Source: Mucidula mucida
Lineage: Eukaryota > Basidiomycota > Agaricomycetes > Agaricales > Physalacriaceae
Length of the DNA stretch: 64,000 nucleotides
Assembly (NCBI GenBank): GCA_015501055.1
Contig: JADNYV010000108.1
Coordinates: 57,420 to 121,419 of the forward strand
Reading direction: 5' to 3'
Below the pieces are notes generated by a model. The model saw only the letters and a list, made by a program, of their open reading frames with translations. It was not told the DNA's origin and did not search any database. Below, piece after piece: positions 1-12,208 of the stretch. How positions within the stretch are numbered: the first letter of the stretch is position 1; each line of letters opens with the position of its first letter. A program made the position numbers and the translations under genes.

Positions 1-1976
1 GAGCATGTCGAAAGCGATTCCGAAGAAGCACAGGTCCAATATAGAGTGTCCAGAAGGACCACATCTCCGCAGACATGTAACTGCGATCTGTAGAGACATT
101 CGGGACACGACAGCCATAGCAGGATGGAATCGTATCACCAGACGCCGCCGTAGCCTTGCCGATACCCTCCCATATAGCCGCCGACAGCTCATAACATCCA
201 TCTCCTTCATCAACACCCTTGAACTCCCCAGTCCAGAGAAGTGTGAGATTCTTCATAAGGTTCTCCCAAATCAGATGCATGAAGTCGTACGGAAATGAGG
301 AGGGTAACATCAACGAGTCGAGTGTAGCCAAAATGGGAACACCTTTAACACCGTACTGCCGTGCGAGCTCCTCCGCCTCAGCCAATGTCCGTGCACCAAG
401 TACTTCTTCTCCTTGTGCCACCATCTCGGCATGAGTTCGCATCGGAAGATTGGCAAGGTCGTACTCTTTGATGGCGTCAGGATTGTCGATAACAGCGGGA
501 TGGGAAGAGCGATCATGAGGAACATAGTGTGTTGTGACGCGAGTAGCACCGGGGATTCGAACGCCCGTAATCTTGCACATACGACAGGGAGAGTAACCAT
601 TATGGCCCTTTATGTCCATGAGCAGCGAAACAGCCGGAATGTCGCCGAAAACGCAAATAAGGAAGGCGCGAAGAAGAAACATTTCCTTCTTGATAATGTC
701 GAAAGAAACCACACCCGCCATCAACAACTTCATCTCCTGGACAAACGGCCATAGGAACGAATCAATGTCATGGGGTTTCTTGGGACCGGGAATGACGCCG
801 AGTGCCAGAACATTCTCGAGATGGAAACGAACATCGGGGGGAAGGTTGTAATTGAATATGATGAGCGGCCATGCCGTCTTTTTACGACGCTTGTGTGGGC
901 AGAATCCATCAGTCGAAAATCCTAACGCAACGTCACGGGCATCTGCGAAATACTTCAACGACAGTATGGAACCGTTAACGTGTATAAAGCGCTCGCAGAG
1001 GCGACGATACAAATCGCCATCGAAAATATCCTCTGTGAGATCTGGCTCGGAAGGTTGATGGGTCGAACGATACTGCATTGCAGAGGCAACAGATGTGTTC
1101 GCGGCAAATGCTTGCAAGCGGGGAATGATGGGAAGATAGGTGAACTTCTGGCGCGGTTTTCCATCATCGCGATAACGGGGTTCCTGGCAATATGGACATG
1201 TCGACATATCAGCGTATCTGCCAGTGTAGCATACACAGGATTTCGGGCAGCAGTCGTAGAACTGCGGTTTGAAACCAGAGAGAAAGGCGACACGTGTGCG
1301 CACAGCAGCCAGGGAGAGTTGGGAATGGTCGGCATCCGGTTCGAAGACATGAGGAAGGTCGACGAATCCTTCATCAGTGAGGTGATGGCGTAACTTGTAC
1401 GCGAAGGCCCTGCAGATAAGCCGATCCAAATTATTCAATTTATCAGCTATACGAGGCATTAGGAATTGTACACTGTTTGAAAAACAAAGACGTACTAATC
1501 TCGCTCACGCGTTGATGATACGCAGCACTCGAACGGTCCATTGTCGTGAGCCCGTCAGTATCGCGCTCTAGACCATCCCAATCGAAATTGACGAAGTGGA
1601 ATTCATCCTCGTCATTATCATCCATCCCAACATCCTCCAAGTCTGGTTCCTCTTCATCATCCTCGTCAACTTCCTCGACCATGAAACAACCATGTGGAAG
1701 TCGTTGACTATGTTGGGGAGAGGACGGCGGAGTTCCCGCACCCATGTCGTTGTCCATGAAATTGTTCGGGACTTCGTCGTCATGTCCTCTTTGTGCGACA
1801 GGCTCAGGTATGGGATCAGAATCGGGGGCTGGTCCGTGTCGAGAGGTGACGCCAACACGACGAAGAATAGGTTGCGGCGGATATGGCTGAGCATTTAAAA
1901 GTCGTTCGTGCTTTTGGGCAAGTTTTCGGCCATGGAGTTTCTGGCATGCAGCACAGAATATGTTGTTGCGAGCCAT
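1..1976 (-). CDS. Plavaka-type (CACTA superfamily, Tnp2) transposase, N-terminal part
   Basis: This is the transposase of a Plavaka element, a fungal cut-and-paste DNA transposon of the CACTA group. Reading leftward from the ATG at 1974-1976, the protein opens with a zinc-finger-like stretch (FCAACQKLHGRKL), then a long acidic linker. A 49-nt intron at 1447-1495 (GTACGT donor, CTAAT branch, TAG acceptor) is needed to keep the frame. Beyond it come the family hallmarks YTGRYADMSTCPYCQEPRY (about 1180-1235) and LLMDIKGHNGYSPCRMCKI (about 560-620). I read the frame from 1446 to 1 without a stop. The C-terminal part, including any catalytic residues downstream, lies outside the window. An in-frame ATG 90 nt upstream exists, but the 1976 start puts the zinc finger at the N-terminus. 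The partner gene starts 97 bp away in the opposite direction. Family assignment is strong; activity cannot be judged. Confidence 0.85.
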
Positions 1977-2073
1977 GTAGTAGTTCGGAAGAAGGGCCGG
2001 TAGTAAACCTGACCAAATAAAGCCCTCTGCGGAAAAAAGAATTTCAAGTCTGTCTACCACATCCACCTAACAA
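1977..2073. promoter_or_regulatory. Divergent intergenic region of the Plavaka gene pair
   Basis: These 97 bp separate two divergent start codons, so both promoters must lie here or inside the genes. No clear TATA box is visible. Shared promoter use is inferred from the head-to-head layout. Confidence 0.4.
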
Positions 2074-3425
2074 ATGGCGACCCGTAGTACTCGCAGCGGC
2101 GGCACCGCACCTCAGGCAGGTGCCCCTACGCCTGCTTCTCGTGGTACCGGACGTGGAGGCACTACGGCTCGTGGAGGATCTCGCGGTAGCGTTACGGCTC
2201 GTGGAGGTGCAACCTTGTCTCGTGGCGGCGCTACGCCTTGCGGAGGCACTACAGCTCGTCGTGGTGGTAGGGGTGGAGTCAGCGCACTTGGAAACGCAAC
2301 CAACACTGACTGGGAGGCCAAGCTAAAGGAAAAAGAAGGTAAGTCTTAGTAAATCAACAGATAAATACAACTTACAGGTCCCAAACCTAGCCGAGCTGGA
2401 GCGTGAGAGGGAAGACCGACGCAAAGATCAAGAAAGCCTTCGGAAAGAGCAGGAAAGAGCTCAAGCCCTCCAGCGTCAGATTGCAGCAATACCGGAGCCC
2501 CAGAACAACGAGGGTGTACAAGAGCTTGAAAGTGAGTATTAGCTTCAATGTGTCTAAGCTAGCCGCAATTAATCCACCTACAGACCAGATAGCAGAGCAA
2601 AATGCTCGCATTGAGGAGCTTCAGCAGCAGCTCGAGGGACAGGCCCAAGCAAGCGAGCAGAAGATTCCACGGCCGCATGGCCCCGTCAACATTCAGATAG
2701 CCATGGGCTTGTCAGAGAGTGCCGAGGATACAAGCAGCTATAACTCAATCTCAGTAAGCTGCAAGATTCAGTGCAGTTCAGATACTCACTGTCTCCGTCG
2801 TAGCGCTCTGTCCGCCGCAATATCATCCGAGCCGGGATTGATGTCACAGCTCAGTGGAAGGACATCTCGCCAGTTCAGAAGGTTGAACTGTATGCCATGG
2901 TCAGTACTAGTCTCGCCGTTATGTATAAACTCGCCTTACCTTTGAACAGTGTCGCCAAGAACATCCTATCCTCACAGATTCCTCAACGACTGGCCGACCG
3001 AGCTTCTTGCTCAGCAATACGTTAAGAATCAACGGTGCGCAGCATATCGAAGAGGCGAGGTGCAGGTGCCCACAGGATATGAGAAGATGTCCGAGAATGC
3101 AGCCAAACGGGGATCCGGGAATTGAAAGAGTAAGGCTAAGATTGCGCTCGCGAGAAAGGCAGCCGACAAGCGCGAGGCAAGACGCCAACGCACAGCAGCT
3201 CAAGCCGAACGCGAAGCTCAGCAAGCTGCTTCAGGATCTGGCCAGGACACCGGCGGACAAGGCAATGGCGGACACGGCGATGGTGGACACGACAATGGCG
3301 AGCATAACAACGGAGGAGGTGATGTTCACATGGAAAATGGGACCAACGGTGGTGGTGGTGGTGGGAATGATGAGCTGCCACGCCGTGAGAACAATGGTGA
3401 CGGCGGGATGGAAGGATCCGGTTAA
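2074..3425 (+). pseudogene. Plavaka-associated RGG/coiled-coil protein, broken by a frameshift and a stop
   Basis: Five exons can be traced (2074-2338, 2391-2531, 2584-2753, 2804-2899, 2950-3425), with introns of 50-52 nt. Exon 1 encodes a repetitive region of Arg-Gly-Gly and Thr-Ala-Arg-Gly repeats that may bind nucleic acid. Exons 2 and 3 encode a charged coiled coil (ELEREREDRRKDQESLRKEQ, then IEELQQQLEG). Exon 5 carries the segment RFLNDWPTELLAQQYVKNQR, but this sits one base out of frame from exon 4; the shift lies near 2971-2980. A TGA at 3123-3125 then interrupts the same frame, which otherwise runs on through a Lys/Arg-rich, Gly/His/Asn-rich tail to the TAA at 3423-3425. The DW-centred motif is one I associate with second ORFs next to Plavaka transposases, but that is memory, not a search. 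A longer intron could bypass the frameshift; the TGA would remain. Confidence 0.55.
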
Positions 3426-4840
3426 CGTACGTACTTGATTCTTCCTTTCATCAACTACTAACCCCATGTTCTAGTTCGCTTGTCATCGTGTCTTCCGGGG
3501 TTCTGAGCCGCCAACGGATGGAATGTTTTTGTGTGATTCGAGTCGCGTCGCGTTCAACTTCTGGAGTATATGTGTATACCTTACCTACTTACAATTCACG
3601 ATACATACTTATACCTAATCAATTGTGCTTTTGCATTCTTCGTGTTGGCGCGACCGTGAGGTGTATGTGGCGTCGCATTTGAGCCGGATTTGAGCACCCG
3701 CACCGAGCCGGGATTCAGCCGTATATCAAAAATGCTTGAAATACAGTCACAAAAAGGATAGTAACTAGCCGTTGTATGAATGTAAACTATGCCAAATCTG
3801 GATAGATAATCATCCGGATTCTTGCTAACAGTCATCTATAAAGCGGGTGGAATGGGCCAGCAGATGTACTGGTTGAAAACGGCCCATTCGGGGTGCTATT
3901 CAGCCTATTGACTGAGGATGATTCGTAACCCGAAATCAACCACGGTGTGGCTAAACTCGATCCAAGCCGTGGTTGATTCACACTGGATGACTTTCATCTG
4001 GTTTGCCGCTCACAGTGATGTCAAGAATAGTAGGAATCTATATCGGGGCTAGTTTATTAAGCGGATTGCCACGAATACTTTGGGAGAAGTTGTCGTTTTC
4101 CACTGTCCAGACCGACGGTAGGAAAGTTGGTCTAAGTACGAGTGCCTGGTCCTGGATACCGAGTTCTTCCATGTCGTGTACTAGGAACCGTACAGCGAAC
4201 AGCGAACTAGATTTGTCTCGGAGTGGTTACCCATGGTTCATCTGGAGCACTCCGGCACGGGCTTGTATTTTGATTTCAAGCTGCACCGTGGATAGCTGCC
4301 GATTTGAGGTCTTTTCCACGTCTAATCTAAGCTTGATGTAGAATTTCGTGCGCGAGGTCGTCTGGTCAAGCGCAATAGAGTTCCCTCGACAAGTCTTTTC
4401 TCTTATGAGTACTTACATGTGGGTGTGGTGGCCCGCCGTTAAAACCAGGCGTGCTTTTCAGTATTCTTGTTGAACGGATACTGCAGCGCCGCAAAAAAAG
4501 TCCTACGATGTTCGGCCAACTCGATTCTGCTTAGCGCTTGGAAGCAATACTTAGTCTGTGAATTTAGAAGCCGTTCCGCGGACAGATCGTCAAACGGTCT
4601 GTGGTTGTCAATCCAGGGTGCCGATTCTTTTGTTTATGTAGATCTGATTGCAGTAGAGACATTACAAAACCCTCGACTACTCGAGTTTTCCAAGTATAGC
4701 ACGACGACTACTAGACTTGATAAGTGTTCCAATCCATTTTTGTGGTCTTTTTGGGTCTGGTTCATCGGCTGTACGACGTGCTATTCTGAAGCGTACTGAG
4801 TTGGCCGAGCCATCACTACAGCAAAGACATCAACACATTA
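3426..4840. other. No gene found; possible transposon end with inverted repeat
   Basis: No coding region is supported here. A GAGCCGG-type motif recurs around 3680-3715. A perfect 12-bp inverted repeat (AATCAACCACGG at 3934-3945, complement at 3967-3978) surrounds a 21-nt loop and could belong to the subterminal part of the Plavaka element. D-arm-like modules occur near 4365-4385 (GTCTGGTCAAGCG) and 4575-4605 (GACAGATCGTCAAACGGTCT). Confidence 0.4.
3934..3978. repeat. 12-bp perfect inverted repeat with 21-nt loop
   Basis: AATCAACCACGG at 3934-3945 is the exact reverse complement of 3967-3978. It may be a subterminal repeat of the neighbouring Plavaka element, since CACTA elements commonly carry these. 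A chance hairpin is possible. Confidence 0.5.
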
Positions 4841-5255
4841 GCCAAGCTCAAAGCTGGCGTAGCTGGCCGTAGCTGGGCCGTAGAAATATTTCGTAGCTAG
4901 TTTCGTAGCTGGCTCAGTAACAGCTGACTAAATGTGACTTAATTGTGATTTCTGTGACCTTATGTGACCCCGCCGTGCCGCCCCTCCCGACAAGCCTTCC
5001 CGCTGGCTGTAGCAATGATCTATCACCAGAAGTAACATTCCGAATAAATGATTGCATATATATAGCATCTTAACTGAAGCTCTACTACCTTCAGGAACAG
5101 TATCTTCCAGGAAATGTAGTACCCTCAGTAAGCGTGATACCGCGGCAATTTGCGGACTTTCTCGGATGCCTCGGAGTGACTGAGGTGGCTGGCTACGAAA
5201 TACGAAATATTTCTACGGCCCAGCTACGGCCAGCTACGCCAGCTTTGAACTTGGC
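4841..5255. mobile_element. 415-bp MITE with long terminal inverted repeats and TA target site
   Basis: The left end (GCCAAGCTCAAAGCTGGCGT onward) matches the reverse complement of the right end for about 55 bp, through a GTAGCTGG-rich stretch to AAATATTTCGTA. TA dinucleotides flank both ends (4839-4840 and 5256-5257), as expected for a Tc1/mariner-like target duplication. The interior has no ORF, so the element is non-autonomous. The boundary is inferred from where the repeat symmetry stops. Confidence 0.75.
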
Positions 5256-5377
5256 TATTGCCAGTCGACGATAAAACAAATTCGGTCAGGAATCACTAAA
5301 TCACCTTCGTATGCGTTGTTCCTCCTCTTTGCACAGTACTGATGCTTCTTCCCAGATTATCACCCTTCCTATACGTA

Positions 5378-5860
5378 CCCGGCTTCTTCGCGACGGAGAG
5401 TAATCCACCCCAGGTGTACTCCGGTCATTTCTCTGGACTAGACGAGAACAACTATGTAAATCGCATCACACGCGAGATGGAAGAGGAGAAAACGATGGTG
5501 TGGAGGCGTGTGTGAATGACAGCTTGGGGAGAACGTCTATGTTAACAACGGAGAAGAGGAGAGGAGAGAGGAGCGCTCCTTTATTGCAGGGATATCTCCT
5601 CTCCGTGCGCGAGTTTAATGGCGCGAGTAGCCGCGAAGAACGCTGAGACGTAGCTCGAAACATCCTCGGGCTTCGTAGAGAGGAGGGGAAGCGAATCCGG
5701 GAAGAACGTTCCCACCTGTATGCTCGGCCAAAGCGCGTCCTCACACATCGCCGTGGAAAAGAGATTGCCTGATCAAAGTCGACACTGATGGATGAGGATG
5801 GAGACGCTGAGGAGAGAGAGGCGAGAATGACGCGACGACGAGGGACGACAATCGCAGAGA
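5378..5860 (-). pseudogene. Short-chain dehydrogenase pseudogene, scrambled fragment
   Basis: Two blocks resemble the intact SDR gene at 34967-36045 on the same strand. The block near 5378-5440 matches its C-terminal region (CGACGGAGAGTAATCCACCC). The block near 5660-5830 matches its N-terminal half. The middle is lost or replaced and no frame is kept. This is one of five degraded copies in the window. Confidence 0.55.
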
Positions 5861-6485
5861 CAACGGCGGTTTCATGCCAAGATGGGCGCCCTCATCGCGC
5901 AGAGCTATCCTATCGACCCGGTTGCATATTTCTTCCGAGTCATACTCTGCTTGGAAGAATGGATGGTCACGATGAAGGGTAGACAAAGCGCGATAATGGC
6001 GTGAGAAGGCGATGCCTGCCGTCATTTCTTCGGGTCGTCTTGCCGAGAAGAGTTCTGTTGCTTCCTGTACTGACACCGAGGAGCTCTTGACCGTTTCTGA
6101 TATCGGGGTAACACTATTGGACATAGCGGGGACATCTGCGTACACGCCTACCTGTCCTACCTTCTTCATCGCCACCCCTATCACTTGCCAAAGACGGGTC
6201 CCATCAAGTAAATCCCAACTACCAAAGGGAAATGACAATCCAAAAAGATCCTAAGATCCCTATATCGACGGTTAACCGTTTCACAAATGAGACATGATGT
6301 TGAGATAGAAGATACAAAGACAAGAAAATGGAAGACATGTACAAGAAGCAGTTTTGAAAGTGATCAAAGTGTCTCTTGGAAAATCGAGAAGAAATATCCA
6401 CTATAAGTACAAGCTACTTTGTCCGCTTGGGCCTCATCTTCGAGGTGTGCTGCAAGTAATAGATAGTGTGCCATGAGCGGAGCAG

Positions 6486-7899
6486 TCATCCACTCCAAGC
6501 CCGAATCTCTTCCAAGAGTCTCTGAAACATGGCTTGTTAAGGAGAGTCAACACCGAAAGAGAGGCAAGACATACCGCAGCTCCAGTTGACGCTGGGCAAG
6601 AAATGACGCATTGCTTTAGATTCGGACAAGCTGCAAGAGCAACCATATCAGCGGCCTCCATTAGCCATTCGCCACCTTCCGCCAGTGGGATGGCGTTGAC
6701 AACGAGTTTTTTCAGCGAACTCGCATGCCGTTCTACAACTTGGGTCCAAAAACGTCTGCCCATGGGACACCTCCCGAATGAAGGGTTGATCGCAGTCGCG
6801 TCCCATGACAAAGAGATCTCCTGGATGGTATCGACGTACGAGGAAGCATATCTAAGGAACGCGTCCCCGACGGGGCTGTTGTGCATGCTGATGACGCGCA
6901 AGTGGATCTTCTCCTCGGTAAACGCATCCCAGAGGGCATCGGAAACATTATACATGTTGTACAGACCAAAATTCACGACGCCATGCAGGAATGGCATCAT
7001 GCCGTGTACCACCTCCGGCGAAATCGTCAAGCATTTCATGCGCACCGTATGTAGCTGGCGCAGATGCATCTTGGGATCCAGGCCGCATGAGCTGAATATT
7101 GAACCCATCATATCGGGGAATCGATGTGTGTAACCACGCCCGGCGCCAAACGCGAACTCTCGTAGGTCAAGGTTGTCCGCCAGAAGGCGGGAAATGAAGC
7201 GAGTCGGGTCCTGCGGGACGTACAGACTGAAGTTCAAGTGCAAGCTCTGAAGGCGACTGAACACACAAAACCGACGTGGAATTGCCTGCCTCGGCTCATC
7301 GAAGCAGTCAAGGACAACGAGCGTGATGAAGGTGTGAGCTGGTAGGCGTTCCATGAGGAGGCGAAGAGTTTTGTCATTCCTTGGTGTAGGCCCACTTCGT
7401 AAGTGCACGGAGATGCTGCGCGTGGATGTCAACTGTTGTATTGACGCAGGAGCATATGTAAACAAGCATGATTTAGTACTCACGTTAGTCTTCGAAGGGA
7501 GGGAAATCGTTTCTTAGAAGCCGCCCGCAGCAGGAGTCGCGATAGCTTTGCGGTGCCACGATCTGGCGCATTGTATAGGCGTGCGATGAGTGTTTTTGGA
7601 TAGTCTTTCTGAATTACGAGAGAGATGTGCCGAATGTGGTTGCCGAGGTCCGTTTGTCCTTCTGCGAGTGCCTGAAGAAAAGAGGGGTCCCCGCATCGCG
7701 ATTCCACCTCTAGGTATTGAAAAAGAAGGGCTGTTGCTGCTCCGTGCGCACTGGGTAGAGCGAGCCGGACGCTTTTCAATGTTGCGCGATCCCGGTTGAT
7801 CTGACAGCGTAAGAATGAGCGGTAATCTTTGAGCACCAGAAAGTCACATACGTAACGGAATATCTTGTACCATAATTCAACGGAGACTCGTGAAGCCAT
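6486..7899 (-). CDS. F-box/LRR-like protein, intact
   Basis: The three exons are complement(6486..6521, 6575..7415, 7484..7899), giving 430 residues. The introns are 68 nt (GTGAGT donor) and 53 nt (GTATGT donor), and the joined frame has no stop. The N-terminus (ASRVSVELWYKIFRYVCDF) resembles the F-box-like opening of the large agaricomycete F-box families. The rest is a series of leucine-rich stretches such as LRRLTISVHLR, LQSLHLNF, LRQLHTVRMKCLTI and LKKLVVNAIPL. Such proteins are thought to be substrate receptors of SCF ubiquitin ligases; no substrate can be inferred here. A broken, inverted paralogue lies at 36309-37640, and the two share their upstream sequence. The F-box is weak, so a plain LRR protein is an alternative. 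Confidence 0.75.
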
Positions 7900-8365
7900 G
7901 GCAGCAGTTCGTGGAGGGAAGAGGGAGATTGACCTGTATTCCCACGGAATGCCATGTACGGTACCATAGGTCCGATAACTCCGACAAGACAGCTCTCGTC
8001 AGTGCCGTTTAAGTAATTCTGTCCCTCCTACATCCTCTCTCTAAAGAATCCTCGAAGAAGATTGCTACTGAATTGATACACACTGCTAATCGTCAAGGAC
8101 GGTTTCTTGATTCATCTGGACGCGATTAAACCTAAAGGCTAGCCGAAAGCTCGGGGATCGTGGTAGTTATGTGCGATCTGTGGTGGATCAAAAAAGGGGA
8201 CAGAGACTGTGATAAGTTGAAAAGGATGAGTACTCATCCAATTGGTCTGCAAATGCATCGACATACTCGTGAGCTGAATTGCATAGCTCGGTATTCCGCC
8301 CACTCACTAATAAGTGGTAGATGTGTCCAGGATAAGAATGGCTTCTTACAGAGGTCCAAACGCAG

Positions 8366-9824
8366 TTAGAGGATGGATAAGAAAACCGTGAAGAAGCATG
8401 TCGAGGAGAGTCTTGAGTGCCGCTCAAATGAGCAAGAATCGAATGAAAACACGAACGAACACAGTGACTCCACCGGCCCAGGAGAGACTCTGTCACACCT
8501 CCTTTTCGAAGAGTCGTCCGAGACGATGGCACCGGAGAGGTGGGAGAACAGCGCTGCTACTTGTCTTACAAGTACACTGTCAGATCGATTCGTGTCAGCC
8601 AAAGAACATGAGGTCATAGAGAACCCACATACAGATGTATTTACGCAGAAATAGCGCTTAGCTTCAAAGGGTGAGTATCTGTCGATCCAGTCTCCTTGGA
8701 GGGCCAACGCATCGAGAAACTCGCTCTACATCGTTTGGACTTTTCCCCCGCGGCGAAGTAGGTGCATATCATCAAGATCTTTGTCTGAGAGGAAGACAAG
8801 AATAACAGAGACGAATGTAGTTGGGAAATCAAAACGGGGAACAGCATGTGCAACTCGCTCTTACCTGTACCCGACGAATTAACAAAGTCGTTATGGTGAA
8901 GCCGAGGTTCAAGTCGAATGAAGCTCTGGATGAAAGGGTATACGAGTGCCATTCGGAGTCCGCCGCAGGTAAGGGATATGTTGAAGACGCTAGTTTCCTG
9001 GACTATCATTATACCCAACGCGATTGACTTCCTTCGGCGCAGCCGCGAAACACTTCATCGAAAGCCTATGCGCAAAGACATCTTAAAACGTCGTTTGCTA
9101 TCATATAGCGGCGCTCGTCGTTACTCCTTCTTCTCATCTGGAAGAACACATACCCATCATCGACTCGAGAATCGAGACGAGACAGTTTTGTCTTCGGCAA
9201 GCCCAAGTCCAAACTCTGAGAGCGGCAGCCCTCCCAGCATCAATAGATCGCTCCAGTATTGCCTGTTAAACGCCTAGTTCTGAGATTGGTGTTCTTCGCA
9301 GGATATGGCGGCTACCACGAGAGCGTCAAGAGCCTCCGACAGTGCACCATGCACCATATCGGATGCCCATATCCACGTATATCGTATAAGAAGTAGGAGA
9401 TGATTAGGCGTATAAAGCACCCGCGAAACTCGCGGTAAAGAAAACAAGCGAAGAGAAAGGACCGATACAAATTGTGTTACCCGAAAAACCGTCTGGGAAC
9501 GAGGAAAGAAGCCCAGTCGTCGCGAAAAGGACAAAGAGCGCAAGACGATCCAACACGAGGAAACTGTGATCCCGTGAAATCCTCTGGGATCCCCATAGAA
9601 GGAAAGAGGAACGAAACCCAACCCTCGAGAAAAGGGCAAAGAACGCAAAGACGATCCAACACAGATGCGTCTGGCATTTCTTTCTCCAAGAAGTGCTCAA
9701 GGAGCCTCATTGTGGTTAGCGAGTTACGCGTTTCCGGTAGGTCTTTCCATCCATGTCGACCCCGCAGCTTGGGGGCGGCAGAGTATGAAGGTGACGTTGC
9801 ATGATAGGCATGATCTCGGGCCAT
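8366..9824 (-). pseudogene. MYND-type zinc-finger protein relic
   Basis: On the minus strand the segment starts near 9824 (MARDHAYHATSPSY). It passes through fragments shared with the copy at 38450-40308 (DLPETRNSLTTM, VLDRLCVLCPF, MGIPEDFTG, then LSRLDS-like and WIDRYS blocks). The frame changes repeatedly and stops accumulate after about 9480. The C-terminal zinc-finger region seen in the other copy is replaced here near 8370-8560 by an altered sequence with a stop. I infer a dead member of the agaricomycete MYND-finger family, which often occurs in lineage-expanded clusters. Confidence 0.5.
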
Positions 9825-9899
9825 GTATGAGTGCGGAATATCTGAGCAATTTGTGACGTGGTCAAAGCATCGCCAGCGAGAGATTTCGTCGGTCTATGC

Positions 9900-10210
9900 G
9901 TGCGTGTTCAATGTGAGGACGACGTGGCGTCACTCTAAGAGCTGACCTTGAGAGCGTGTAGCGCTTCTGATGGTTTGAGAAGGACTGTGACATAGCGAAC
10001 AAGAGCAGTGACGCCAGTAGATGACGTGGGGAGTAGAGGAGATATTTCGAAGTGGAATTGTAAGGCGGAAATCGCGTCTGGGTGGAGACGGCACCTCGGC
10101 AGGGCCGTCATCGGAGTTTGAAGATGTTAAACGTCTCTTCAACTTGCTCCCAAGTCGCAAATTGAGGCGTCCACCTTCGACAATGTTTTTCCAAACGGTT
10201 CTCTAGGACG
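9900..10210. repeat. Segment repeated directly at 41810-42040
   Basis: The two segments share order and orientation (for example GAGCTGACCTTGAGAGCGT here against ATGCTGACCTTGAAAACGTT there, then GGAGATATTTCGAAGTGGAA against AGAGATTATTTCAAAGTAGA). No gene is evident in either. Both are followed by an F4-type module (CTACGTAGCTCA / CCACGTAGCTCA). Confidence 0.6.
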
Positions 10211-12208
10211 AGTGGTCTATCTCCTGCGTCTCAACAGGACTCAAGTCTTTCTACAGCGCCTATCATAAATAACACTCGTTCTGTTCCTCTCGGTACACCT
10301 GATTTCAAGTCTACGTAGCTCAACGGGTACTAGCCTTGATGCGCATCCATCATTGCTGATTCCTTTTGTTTCTGGTCTTAATCGCGTAACCAACCTCTTC
10401 ATGTGGTTAGTCATTTTGAGGTCTTTTTACGAGGGCGTCTAGTCTACTGCCGGGATATCTGGTCCAGCGAGTAGCCGGACACCTTACTCCAAGCGGCATC
10501 CTTTCATAAGCACGTCCTCTTGGTCAAGCCGCGAGCCGTCGATTCTCCATGTAAAGTCATTTTTTACCTGAACATCGAGTGCGTGGCATCTGTTTTACAA
10601 AGGTCCGAGTTTTGAGTGCTTGATGTTGTCCAGGGCTCGGAGAGCTCGCTTGTTTGGGTTTTTATCGAGCCGAGCCACCTATGTTGTCTATTGAATCCTA
10701 TATCAACTTTCCATCATCGTGGCTAGTTGGTCAAGCAGCTAGTAACCAATGATACGTGAGAGGGCTTGCGACTTTTTTCTTGCATGTGCTAGGGCTTGCG
10801 CAGACGGCGCTGCTGTGAGTGCCGAGCAGAACAATTCTTATGCTGATATGCATGTGCTTGAACGATTCAAGATCCAACTCGGCGGTGACTACTAGGCCGA
10901 TGGGACGAAGCCTACTTAGCCTCCCGGCGCCTACACTCATCATTGGACACCTTGAGCAGACTTTTTCATTCATGCATCTGTTTCTTCAGTCCCTATTCAT
11001 CACAAGCATAACGAGAGGAATCTTCACGCCGGAGGAAAAGAACAATCTGCACTCGTGATTGCGTGTAAATTCGCAGGCAATTGTTACATGGTCTCCATAA
11101 CGTGAAGCCTCGGCCGACATCGTTAAGTTTTGATGAACGAGACGAAGAACTCCTTGAAGATGTATATAAAACATCCCAACCAACTATCTATGTGGCTTAA
11201 CCGCTTGACCAGACAACCACGCTTCAACTGGGGAGTCGAACAAAACCGAGTCAAAACAGTAGCTCATCGTACTTGCCTGTGGAAAGACAAAAAAGGACAC
11301 CCCCACGTTACCATTGCGGTACAGACCCTTCGACTATCTGCATGCGGTGTCAGAGTGACTTTTTTGAGCAAGAGTTGTGTTGATGACTCAAAACGGTAAA
11401 CACCTCGCTCAGGTGGACGAACAAAATTAACACCATGCCATCGGCGGACTTGCAACAGACCTTAGACTATCTGCCTGCGACATCAGTTTGAGGAACGCTG
11501 ATTTCTACCTTGGCAGCACTGAAGGCTCACGGTGCCCAAGAACTTGGATGTCTTTCAGCCGGCGTATATTTGTAAACGCGGACCGTCTCGTCAGCCCGCG
11601 ACCTCACCAGAACATACGGCTGCTTTCAAAAGTCGTTTCTCGGATACAAGGCAGGATAAAAGTCGAATTGCCATCTATAAAGGGGTGCCATCCACTTGGT
11701 CAGGCTGGCCCGTACGAGGGAGGAAAATTGGTTTGACTCGTTATCACTGGTCAGCCCAAACACGTCGGAAAGCAATCTCAGACAAGCAAGGAGGTATAAT
11801 TGCTGTCCGCTACGATGATTCCTACCAACGAGCCGCCGCGTATGTAGGTTTAGTGAAAGTCTTGATGGAGGACCTTGGCAATCGTTATGGCTAGCGCGAC
11901 CCGATCTCAAGTTCGTCAAAAACACATACATGCAGCGCACAAGTGGCCGATCCGGTGTACCAGACGGCCTCGAACTAGGCCCCGGGAGAACCGACCGAAG
12001 GCGGAGCGATATACCTTTTGGACCTACGCTCTTCAGAAAGTTTGGGTTCAGATTGACTTGAGGCATCTTGCCGAAGCCTACGTAGCTCACCGGTCACTAG
12101 TCTTGATGGAAGAGTTTTACCATATCTTTTTTCGAAACGAACTCTGTGATGACCAATTCACTTCCACAAAGAAGCGTGTATTCATAGAGAAAGCTAACAT
12201 CAGGGCTT
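10211..12208. other. Module-rich DNA without genes
   Basis: No coding frame is supported. Short D-arm-like modules are visible: F4 at about 10311-10336 (CTACGTAGCTCAACGGGTAC), F1 at 10719-10742 (GTGGCTAGTTGGTCAAGCAG), F2 in reverse near 11190-11222, F3 in reverse near 11318-11350 and again near 11452-11485, and F4 near 12079-12108. The types are defined in the findings. Confidence 0.5.

Noticed and set aside
2112..2321. Minus-strand Pro/Arg-rich frame
   Set aside because: It is the antisense shadow of the Arg-Gly-Gly repeats of exon 1 at 2074-2338.
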